Source: Edolisoma coerulescens | Taxonomy: Eukaryota; Chordata; Aves; Passeriformes; Campephagidae | DNA length: 64,000 nucleotides | Direction: 5' to 3' | Assembly: GCA_013397115.1 (NCBI GenBank) | Contig: VWZW01005525.1 | Coordinates: 623,521-687,520, forward strand | Part shown: in pieces, positions 51,545 through 61,135 of the stretch | Layout: the number at the start of each line of letters is the position of its first letter | Numbering within the stretch: the first letter of the stretch is position 1 | Translations under genes and position numbers: made by a program | The notes under the pieces: generated by a model | What the model was told of the DNA's origin: nothing | Databases searched by the model: none | Seen by the model: the letters and a program-made list of their open reading frames with translations, nothing else

Positions 51545-52425
51545 AAATCACCCACCCTGGATACTTTGCACCTCCAAGTGCACTAAGGAGATCTCTGACC
51601 TGTTGATGCTAATTTTTAATAAATCTTGGAATGCTAAGTAATTCTAGAAGGGTAGGTGAGCCCTAACCCCATGCTGGTGCTTCGGCAGGACTTGCTGACC
51701 TAGGGACCAACAGCCAGTCAGGCTGACAGGAGAACCTGACAGAGTAATTAAAGACAGTGTGAGAATCTACCAATAATTCATTCTATTCATGTCTCAGCTA
51801 ATTACCAGCCAGCATATGTTGTACAGAATCAAGTCCTGTCTAACTGGTGTTACAGCTTTATTTAAGAACTTGCATTAATAGAAGTAATTTGGCATAAGTA
51901 GATGGACAGAAGTGGCTGATGAGACAAAAACCTATCCATTGCTTGTTTCCCATCCCACAGGATGCAGTGTTTTTACCAATCATTCAGATAAATAAAAGAT
52001 CCCTAGAGGCAGCTTGCAGATAGCACAAATGAAGGCTAGTAAATAACGAACAAAACAGCCTTCATTTATGCTGTGATCCAATTTGTATGGCTAAATGGCC
52101 ACCATCCAACCAAGCGTGCTTTAATTCAGCCAAGCACAAGATAATACACGTACAGGAAAACAATATAGGGCTTGTATCTCCGGGATGGAAAAGTCTGCCC
52201 TGCATGGCCACAGGACGAAGGAGGAGGTACGACAGGACTTTGGCAAAGTGAAGATTGAGGAGCCAAATCTATTCAGCTTTTGAGAGAAAAATCCACAAGG
52301 TTTGACTGCTGCACATAGGCATTACGTTAGTGTGGGAGGAGAGGGGGCTCCTAACCTGGTGGAGAGAGGCAAAGCAAGCTCCAGGGGTTGAAAGTGAGAG
52401 TTAAGCACTGTGCTGACAACGAGGA
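51545..52425 (+). mobile_element. Ancient CR1 LINE relic, RT region to C-terminus
   Basis: Scattered landmarks follow an old CR1 ORF2 in the plus direction. GGATACTTTGCACCTCCAAG is followed by GAGATCTCTGACCTGTTGAT (thumb-proximal upstream region). Then come CCAGCCAGCATATGTTGTAC with AATCAAGTCCTGTCTAACTG (reverse-transcriptase Gln-His-Gly-Phe region), TTGCAGATAGCACAAATGAA (Phe-Ala-Asp-Asp region), AAATCTATTCAGCTTTTGAG and GAGAGAGGCAAAGCAAGCTC. All frames are broken. Boundaries are approximate and similarity is patchy. Confidence 0.5.
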
Positions 52426-52639
52426 AAAGTAACATCAGCACAGCTGAGGATGAGAAACATCGCACAAGAAGCTCTGGATGATCTTGGGGCCCAGCACAAA
52501 AGCAGGGGGTGAAACTCAGTAGTACAAAAGGCAGGTATAAAGACTTCTGTGTAACGTAAAACTGGAAGGAGCCCAGACATTGGCACACTGGGGGTCTGCT
52601 TTAGGCTACAAAATCAGGGAGATCGGAAGCATAGGCTTA

Positions 52640-53320
52640 TTGGGAGCATCTGAAACACAGAACCTGCTGGTAATTAGGAACCTTTAACTGCCCACACATT
52701 TGCTGGGAAAGGAAGACATCAGACACCGCCTTGCATCAAGTTCCTGGAATGCACCAACAAAAAAAATTGAGAAAGAAGCGACAGGAACAAAACTAGGAAG
52801 GAGTCTCCTTGAGGTTTGATTCTCATCAGCAGAGAAAAACTGGGGAAAGCGATGAAGGTGGAAAGCACCACAGGCAGGGAAGCCTGAAACGAGTGTTTGT
52901 ACTTGTTTAAAGAAGAATGGGAAATAGTGGCAGAATAAAAATAGTGCTTAGAAAGGACAGAGGCTTCAGTAATCTGAGAGGGTTGGCAAGTGAGATTTTG
53001 CTCCAAATGAAAAGGGAGTTTGGGAAAGACAGTGTTTTGTAAACACACAGAAAGATAAGGGAACAGATGTAAATTATCTTAACTCAGGGGTACGATTAGG
53101 GTAATTCACAGACTCCTCCATGGCTTGAAGCATGAAAAGGAGAAAAGGCAACTCCATCAGGCTGATGTGGATGAGCACAAAGGAACAGCACCAGGAGAGA
53201 GGGACAGAGCGAAAGAGCCGAGTGCTCCACAGAAACTGCTCGCAGCCAGCAGTAACCAGGAGACATTTGATAACTGCATCGGTGGGAAGAGACAGACCAA
53301 AGAGTTCAGCACCTCCTGAG
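52640..53320 (+). mobile_element. Ancient CR1 LINE relic, endonuclease end and linker
   Basis: AACCTTTAACTGCCCACACA with TTTGCTGGGAAAGG corresponds to the conserved endonuclease segment Gly-Asp-Phe-Asn-(Leu/Phe)-X-Asp-Ile-Cys-Trp. TCAAGTTCCTGGAATGCACC matches Lys-Phe-Leu-Glu-Cys. AGGCTTCAGTAATCTGAGAG with GGTTGGCAAGTGAGATTTTG follows the inter-domain region. It is heavily mutated with no open frame. It is probably the 5' part of the same insertion as the relic beginning near 54050. Confidence 0.5.
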
Positions 53321-54049
53321 GAGGGAGAAAAGGTTAATAGATTGCTTTATGACACTGAACACGCCACAAGCCCTTCCAAAGCTGTTAGTGCGTGTCAGCC
53401 CTCCCCCTCTTCCACCAAAATCTGTTTTCTGTTAGGTTTATGTGTTTTCTTTATTCTCTACACAGCACCCAGAACTGGCTGGCTCTGGTAATGACATTAC
53501 ATATTATAATGTATGTATAACCGCTAATTTTAAGATTCACAATTTATAAAATATCTTCTCCTGTGAGGCTAGTTAAACTGGACAGTAAATTGAATTTAAT
53601 AAATCCTGAACACGTCACAAGAAGCCGTATTTCCCACAGTCACAAAAACAATAACCAAATCAGATAATGAGAAAGCCAAAGCGTGGCTTAACAGACTAGA
53701 GGGTGTCACCTGAAAAAGAGATTCACCTTCATGACCTCTCTCACACACACACATGCTGTCAGCACAAAAAGAGTTGTAAAACTACTAATTAGGGTAAGAG
53801 AAGGCAGGGGATCCCAGGGGTTTGGCTCACAGCTGTCTCAGGAAGCAAAGAGGTATAAATTGGGACAGAATTTCACAATAGTCAACAACGCGCAGAGTTA
53901 AAGCAGGAACGTTTAATGCTTTCGTTGGTTCAGACCTCATGAAAAAAAGGATAGCATTAGGACCACAAAGTTAATGCAATTAAAAGAATCAGAGTAGAAG
54001 GGTAATGCATAGTAGCACCTTAGCAGAATGAAAACTACGGAAGTTTGAT

Positions 54050-55115
54050 ATTTTAAAATAGGTGGAGGTCCGTCAGCAACTGTCTGCAGGAATGTCTGGA
54101 AGATGAATGAGGTTCTAAAAGATCAGAAAAGGGCAAATATAGTGGCTATGTTCAACAGGTTGAAAAAACAAGGAAATTGCAGGCCAGGCAACATAACTTC
54201 AATTCCTGGAAAAAATTTGAAAGAAATCATCAAACAATCCATCTGCGAGGAAGGGCTGGAAGTAATAGCCCTGCCATGTGAAGGCAACCTGACTTCTCTT
54301 TGACAGAGCAACAAGGTCTCGTATGTGAGACAGAGACAACAGATGTTCTGTACCTTTACTTTCTCAAGGCTTTACTTCCAGTTTTGTGTAACATTTTAAT
54401 TAGAAAATTAGGAAAATAGAGTCTAGATGAAATTCCATGTGGGAAATGCACAGCTGGTTGGGAAATGGTACACAAAATTGCAGACATGAACAAGCAACGT
54501 TGCAGCAAAAATTCCATGATTATACAGACAGAAGTGTCACGCACCAGGTACATGAAATAACCCTGCTGCTTTTCTCAGTCAAGAAAGGCCTCAGCTGCAA
54601 TACTGGTCTCATTTCAAGGCAATGCACTTAAAAAACACCCCAGACCCAGTGGAGACAGCCCAAGGGATCCCAACAAAACACAGAGCCACAAAAATATTGT
54701 AGAGGGCTGAAAGGGACCTCAAGAGGCAGAATCAACTATGCATGTGCCATTCAACTTGAAAATAAAATGGACATGAGAGAAGACCAAATGAAAGGCAGTT
54801 GTTCAGTGAAGAGAACAAAAGTCCTCAGGGAAACATGATAACAAGCCTCAAATATGTAAAAGATTTCTGCAAAGAGAAAAGGAGTGCTGTAAGATTTTCT
54901 CCGTGTCCACGGGGAGAGGACATGCCATCATGGGCTTAAACTGAAGCAAGGGATTTTAAAAATACCAACTCCATAATGATACAGCTGATTACGCCCTAGA
55001 GCCGACTGCTGAGGGAGGGTACATCGCTGCCATCACAGGAGGTTTTAAAACAAGGATAAAGCCACATCACTTGAATCATCAACCGTGATGTCCCCACAAC
55101 CTGGGCAGTGCTGGT
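54050..55115 (+). mobile_element. Ancient CR1 LINE relic, RT domain to 3' end
   Basis: A plus-strand frame at 54103-54303 reads KRANIVAMFNRLKKQGNCRP and then ITSIPGKNLKEIIKQSI. This matches the start of the CR1 reverse transcriptase (typically Lys-X-Ala-X-Val-Val-Pro-Ile-Phe-Lys-Lys, Asn-X-Arg-Pro, Ser-Ile-Pro-Gly-Lys). Further along, ACAAGCCTCAAATATGTAAA, TTTCTCCGTGTCCACGGGGA and CATGGGCTTAAACTGAAGCA follow the C-terminal region (Val-Phe-Lys-Tyr-Val-Lys, Phe-Ser). Then come 3' UTR-like remnants. The active-site region is eroded and the element is dead. Plus orientation, antisense to HPSE2. Confidence 0.65.
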
Positions 55116-58100
55116 GCCTGGCTGCCGAGCCCTGACAGCCTGCAGGCTTTACACGGACATGCCCAGGAACACAATATATTTCAGCTACAGCAAACACCCT
55201 CAGAAGGCTCAGCAGTAAAAACAAACAGCCACTTTGTTTCAGAATGAGCTCATATAAACAACTGATAATGGCACAAAACCACTCAGTTACCAGAGATCGT
55301 TTTCCAAGATTTATTTTTCCCAGCACTATTCCATTGGTTCTGATCCCAAGATCTCAGAAGACACCTGCAAATTATCCTCAAAAGGTTGGCACCTCTGCTG
55401 GTCATTAACTATGGGCTCAGGGCAGATACTGTTTTAATGACATTACAGTTTTCCTGGTTCCTTCCTCCCAGGAAAGCCTCCAGTGTTTCACAGCAGTTCT
55501 CTCCCGCTCTTTCCCATAGGAGTTGATGATATTATTGTGTTCCCTTTGCTGACGGGACTTCTCCATCAGTACCCCAGTTGTGCTAACCAAGGAGACAAAT
55601 TCTGGGTAACTATTTTCACGGTGTTTTTAGCTTTGAATGCTACTTTTTCTTCTTCAAAGAAAATTTGACTGATTTTCCAAGTGTACCAGCTGGTCACACA
55701 AAAGATATTGCCTCTTGTCATACACCTTTCCCCAAGCAGAGATCAGGTACAGACTTGCCAAGGAAAAGGCTAGAAGATGCCCTCTTGAGGTCCTTTCCAG
55801 ATCTATTTTGTGCAATGCTGTGGATAATGTGTATAATGTAAGGGTCTGTGACAGACAGAAGGGCAGAGAGCTTGATCCAAAAGCCACACCCAGGCTTGTG
55901 ACACAGCTCCAGGGAGCACTCTCCTTGAAGGAAAGCTGGAGAACCAGCGCAGCCAGACCAGTGCAGCACCCAGTAAAACAGCTATGATACATATCACTGT
56001 TGTGCAGACCACAGCACATTTCGGTTGCTGATCCCAAACAAGGTGCCAAAAGGGCAAGGAAGCTGTACTTACCTTTGCAACAACCCTCTCAGCTACCATC
56101 TCACAAGGTGGCCCACCCTCCAGTCCCATGGAGTTAGGTATAGCTGGGAGATAAAACCCATCTGAGGAAAATTCCAGCAAAAATAACCAGGGTGGCCTTA
56201 CTGCCTGGCAGCACAGGCACCAAAAACACACCCAGCCCCATGCCCTGCTTCCTGCACACACCCTCTCGTGAGGGCAGCCTCTGAGCCATGGTTCTCTCCA
56301 GACCCAGCACTTCATGGGATGTGCCTCAGGCCCTACAAACACGTCCTGCTCGAGGACCACTATCTCCCAGAGCCACAGCATTCAGCAGGAATCACAAAAC
56401 CACCAGGGGAGGTTCACAAGTGCAGGAAACACACATGTCACAGGTGCTTAACCTGAGCTGTGTGATTCCCTGCCAAAGAACAACTACAACTGGGGTTCTT
56501 GTTGTCTTTGGGGAGAAGCAAAAAACATTTCTGTGGGACAGTATCTCACTCCTGAGCTCTTCACATAGACACACTGCCCTCATCTCTCTGCTCTGTGCCT
56601 CCCACACGTAAGTGTTCTGCAGTAGCCACGCATACACTCTGCTCCCCTACCCTGCTTCGTTCCACTCATCCCACATTATACATCCCACTTGTGAAAAGCG
56701 AGTGTGCACTCTGCCACCACCACCTCATACCCCCAAACCACTTACCTTGGACAAAGAGGCTCTCTGCATGGCTGCTAACATCTCCAAAAGTAGATCTTTT
56801 TCAGGGAATAACCTCACAGAGAGATCACAACTGCTGTCATGGCAGAGTTAAGCTATCTGATTACCTTGATGGGGTAGTGGCATGCCAGTGTAAAACCTGA
56901 TTGCAGTGTTGGACACAGACAGTGAAATCCACTCTTCAGCAGCTCTCAGCTCTGTTCCTATCAGTTCCACCTGAGTTTAATCCCTCCAAGTCTCTCTCAC
57001 TGCAGTGGGGAGAAACATTGCTATTACCCTCAGGAGGGTGGGACCACAGAGGGTCAACTGGGAGCATTACATGCCGTGTGAGGAAGGTCTGCCCCATTAA
57101 TCACTGCTTTTAGAGGCTGTGCTTTATGATATTACAGGGCAGAGGGCTCCCACCACACACCCTGCAGTCTCCTCACTGGCTTTTCAGTGCAGATGTGGTG
57201 TGGCAGGACAGGCTGGAGAACTCTCATCATTAGTCTCATGATGCAGTGAAGTAATCTGTGTCACAGTTTCAGGCAGAAGATAGAGCAGAAAGATGTTTCT
57301 CCATAGTTCAGAATGAGCAGTGGGGCACTATTTTGTTTCGTCTGGATGGGAAATCCTAGAGGGAAATGTGTAGTCCGTACTTGTTTCTTGGGAAGCTCAG
57401 TTACCCTTAACACTACATGCGAATGCAGGAGGGGACAGTTTTTCATATATGTCTATTGACCTGAACAATCCCCTCTTCCACAGGCTTAACAGGCTTTGCT
57501 CAAGAACAGTGCAGAAACCTGTGGATGTCCAGTCTCTTAAAGTACAAATGCAGTACACTACCCCAGCCCAAACTGGCACCACAGGTGGAGAAATTTGGAT
57601 TAAGTCTATCGAAGCTTTGCCTGATGCTGCCCCACTCCCCACAAGCTCACTCTCTAAAATCTGCATGCACGCTGTGTCTCCACTGCCCGAGGCAGTTCCT
57701 CACACCTCACCTGCTGCCAGCCCAATGTTGTACATTCCGGCCCCCCCCCACCTCTGCCCGGTTCCAGAACTCCAAAATGACCTTCCTGTCGCCTGAACAT
57801 TTCTTCTGAGGGCTGCAAAGGAGGGAAGCCTGCTGTGACGATTGCAACTTCTACCCCAGCTGATACAAAACACAAAAAGAATCGCTGCTTCCACTGTGAA
57901 CCGCGAAGGAGCAAAGAAGTGTTTCTAGGGAAAGATTCCTTCTCCTCCCCTCTCCCACAGCGGGCTGAGCTCAGAGAGCTGGTTCCCAGGGGCAAGCAGG
58001 CAGTGCTGTGCACTCTCCCCCTGCTCTACCACGGACTGACCCGGGAGCACGAGAGATGCTGATCTGTGAAACGAGATACCCATCTCTGAGCACCGTGGGG

Positions 58101-58728
58101 GAAACAGCAAAGATTAATAAACCTCAAAATATTTTACAGCATATAATAGCACTGTCACTGATCAAAGACGATTGCTCATGTCAGGGAGGCAGGCTCAGTA
58201 AGCCCGGAAAGAGCACATACAGAAAGCAGAGGCAATATGCAAGAGAAAGCCTGCAGACAGGAGCTGAGGAAGGCTCATACTCGATGAGAGAAACCGAAGT
58301 GGTCTAAGCCAGAGTCTCACATGTGTTCCTGGAGGAATGAGAGCCAGAAAGACTGCCTGGTTTCACTCAGTCTCGGCTGTGTCTTAGCACAAAAACACAC
58401 ATTTCATTTTAAGACACCCTCTTACCTTGGAGGTACCTGCTGCTGTGAGCAGCTGAAATCCCACTACAACAGAGCCCTGCCTGATGCCTGAAATAAGGAA
58501 CACACTGGGAATTATGTGCAACTGGTGAATAGATTTGAAAAAGCCCCCAACTTACATTGATGCTGCACGGACTGCAGATACACATGCCCTGCACTCTAAG
58601 AGCTTTCATTCCTAAACCCATGAGGGTACTGCATGAAAGTTTGTTGGCAGAATCCCTTGTCCACGCTTGCAGGCAGAGTGGGAGGCCTGATATATGGTCT
58701 TTCAAATTGTTCATATAACTATATTACT
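55116..58728. other. Intronic stretch without recognised features
   Basis: Mixed-composition DNA with a short poly(C) run near 57742. The open frames of up to 192 codons on the minus strand around 55.8-56.4 kb match nothing I recognise. Confidence 0.5.
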
Positions 58729-58751
58729 GAGGAGGAGGAGGAGGAGGAGGA
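58729..58751 (+). repeat. (GAG)n trinucleotide repeat, about 7 units
   Basis: A nearly pure run of seven GAG/GGA units within non-coding intron DNA. Confidence 0.93.
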
Positions 58752-60973
58752 CGGGAATGGGGCTTTTTATGCAGATCACTACAGTGGTAGTGGTACTGAT
58801 ATGCCAATAAAAATGCCACACAGTAGTATTTCTACCCTCAAGCTCTCCAAGAGTAGCTATCCCATCATAAGGCACCTTTATTCTCATATGACTTCGGGCA
58901 AGATATTCCATTTACATTTTTAGGGTAAAATCAAGGAACTAGCAGTAGTAGAAGCCGTCTCACACCGAGGTGTGGGGTTCAATATTCCTCCAGTCTGGGC
59001 TGGGCTCTGAAGGTCATCCACAGTACATGCACTGCATGAGGCCAAGTGACTCCTAGATACAGACCCCCAGGAGGAAACCCTGTTCTCAAGGATCTCATGG
59101 ATACTCCATCCCTGCAAACTCAGTCCTTCACTAAGGACTCCCTAAACCACATCTGCATTCTTGCTCCTGCACCTTCCCTCATGACCTAGGGATTCCCTGT
59201 AGCACTGTACAAACCCACTGTGCAGAACAAAAAGAAGTCCTCAAGCAAACTCTGTCTGATTGAATTTTGAAGGTAAGAAATGCCCTTCTGCAACAGATGT
59301 ACAACCCCCTCTACCCACCCCAAACACCAGATCCATCACAGAGAAGGGAAATATTTACACAAGTTAGTAGAGTTACAGTTAAATATTATGCTTAGCTGTC
59401 TAGAGTCCATGTTCTCAGACTATGTCTATGAAATAAAAGATTAAACTTCATAACAATTATGAAGTTGCTCTGCTCACATTCAAAGGGAGTTAAAGAACAT
59501 TAAAATAGTTCTTTGGGTAATATTCTGGTAAAATTGCTCTCTCCATCCTGGAGAGTTAGAGCTAAAACCTTCTGAACTGTCCTGTAAACACACTTGGAAA
59601 GGCTAAGAGCTAAGCTGATAACCAGGTAGCACCTCTGCTATGCAGGTTCTGTAAAAAATGTGAGCAATGCCAGAGAGCTTTTGAAGCAGCAAGGGAAGAA
59701 GGATAGGGGAGAGCAGCTTCACTTCTCGAGAGAAGTTTGTTTAGTGGAAAGTAAGCAAGTTGTCAGGGGAAAAGCTGACAATGTTGATTCCAGCAGTTGT
59801 ACTGGGAATAAACAGCCAAGTGGATTACGTTACAGAGAATGAGAAACGGCTCTGAGGATCCCATTTAAATACTGGGCCCTCAGGAATGATGCGATTCAGC
59901 TACACTCATGGCCCCAGTATCCAGTGACCCCCTGGACTGGGCCTTTTGATAGTGCTGGTGTCGCCATCCAACCTCTGTGAGGTCCCCTAAAGCTCCAACA
60001 CAGCTGATGTCCCCAGGAGAGCCAGAGCTCACTGGTGAGGATGCAGACCCATGCTGGCTTCCAGGCAGGGGCTGGGCACTGAATTAGGGGTGGCAGCAGA
60101 GAAGAGGAGGTTGTTCAGGACCAGTTTGTCTCTCCCAGCCCAGCAGCAGGGGAGGGCCACCATAGGGTTTGCCATCTCCTCCCCAGACAGAGCACAGGGC
60201 CCTCCGTCTTATAAAAATAAGATGCCTGCCCGCCTTTCACAGGAAAGGGACCTGTCAAGAGGAGAAGGGGGTCTTATTTGATTTATTAGTCTCTTCCTCC
60301 TTCCCATCATCTGTGGCTCATCCAGCTGTAGTGATAAGGAGAAGAGATATGAAAGGACCCTGCTGGGATCCCATCCTACTGCCCACTCACTGCCTGAAGA
60401 CATCAGTCCTTTACAAGCACCATTAAATGTGTATCCAAAATGTGGCAGTCTCCTCCATCGAGATTCTGTTCCCTGGATAATACAAACAGTTGCCAGAAAA
60501 AGAGTATCCTCTCATCTCTGTCTAGGCCATTATCCCTTTATATTTGCTCTTTAATATTTACTGGGTTCACTCAAAGTGCATGCTCTGGAAAGAAAAAAAA
60601 TCAGCTGCAGCTTAAAGGACTCCAAATTTAGTAATTGCTGCAGCCCCATCGACGTGAACAGTTAGCAGGGAGATTTCTCCAGCACTTCACATGCCGTGGT
60701 ATTCTGCTTAGGTCAGACTGTAGAAAATGTTCTATTCAGGGGCACCAAATCTGGAGCGTTTGCATAGGTGCCAGCTGCAGAGGCCTTATGAGTCCACCTC
60801 CAGGTCCTGCTGGTCTTTTCCCTCCCAATACCCAGGAACCTCGGTAGGAAACAGAGGCAGCCAGAGAGATGCTGATTCATACAGAGGCGAAGAACCCGAG
60901 GGTTTTAACACACCTGTGAGTTAGCAAGAGCTAGACCCAGCTCCTGGCTCCTGAGCTGGTCTTGCAGCCTTAC
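58752..60973. other. Intronic stretch beside the HPSE2 donor
   Basis: No repeat family or second gene recognised. It ends at the donor of the exon at 60974-61135. Confidence 0.55.
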
Positions 60974-61135
60974 CTGTTAGTGTGAGGTTGCTGTATGTGT
61001 TTGAAAACTGCTCCTTTAACAAAACCAAGTGCATCTGAGCTGCCTTTTCCCTCTGTAGCTCCAACATTATGTCAGGATGCTGGGCGATCTTACAGCCTTT
61101 CTGCTTATCCAGGGCAATGTCACTGCGAACAATGT
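60974..61135 (-). CDS. HPSE2: Heparanase-2 internal exon (probably exon 3)
   Basis: This 162-bp exon (54 codons, phase 1 at both ends) lies between an acceptor at 61137-61136 (CCTTTTGCTGTAG) and a donor at 60973-60972 (ACAG|gtaagg). It reads DIVRSDIALDKQKGCKIAQH, LELQREKAAQMHLVLLKEQF and SNTYSNLTLT. This is near-identical to human heparanase-2, as I recall it, from about residue 150 to 203. In heparanase-1 the equivalent region spans the end of the excised linker and the start of the 50-kDa subunit, including the first heparin-binding segment. Compared with my memory of the human protein the changes are conservative (Val to Ile twice), plus Ile to Thr, which creates an Asn-Leu-Thr sequon near the exon end. 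The described human isoforms of 534 and 480 residues differ by 54, exactly this exon's length. The preceding exon is not in the window. Confidence 0.96.

Larger units (their letters stand above)
2836..60973 (-). other. HPSE2: HPSE2 giant intron, 58,138 bp
   Basis: The intron is defined by a donor at 60973-60972 (ACAG|gtaagg) and an acceptor at 2837-2836 (tttcttcccag). The flanking exons join in phase 1 to give Thr-Ala-Arg-Ser-Leu, as in the human protein. It contains CR1 fragments in both orientations, one MIR-like fragment, a decayed minisatellite, short tandem repeats and CpG-dense patches, listed separately. No nested gene was recognised on either strand. Very long introns are typical of HPSE2 in vertebrates. 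Confidence 0.93.

Noticed and set aside
54690..54720. GCTGAAAGGGACCTCAAGAGGC, resembling a minus-strand avian CR1 tail
   Set aside because: The expected neighbouring ATTCTATG-type tail is missing and the piece lies inside a plus-strand ancient CR1 relic, so a separate insertion is not supported.
55803..56381. 192-codon minus-strand open frame
   Set aside because: The composition is Trp- and Cys-rich and non-repetitive, with no known motif. Overlapping frames on the plus strand are equally open.
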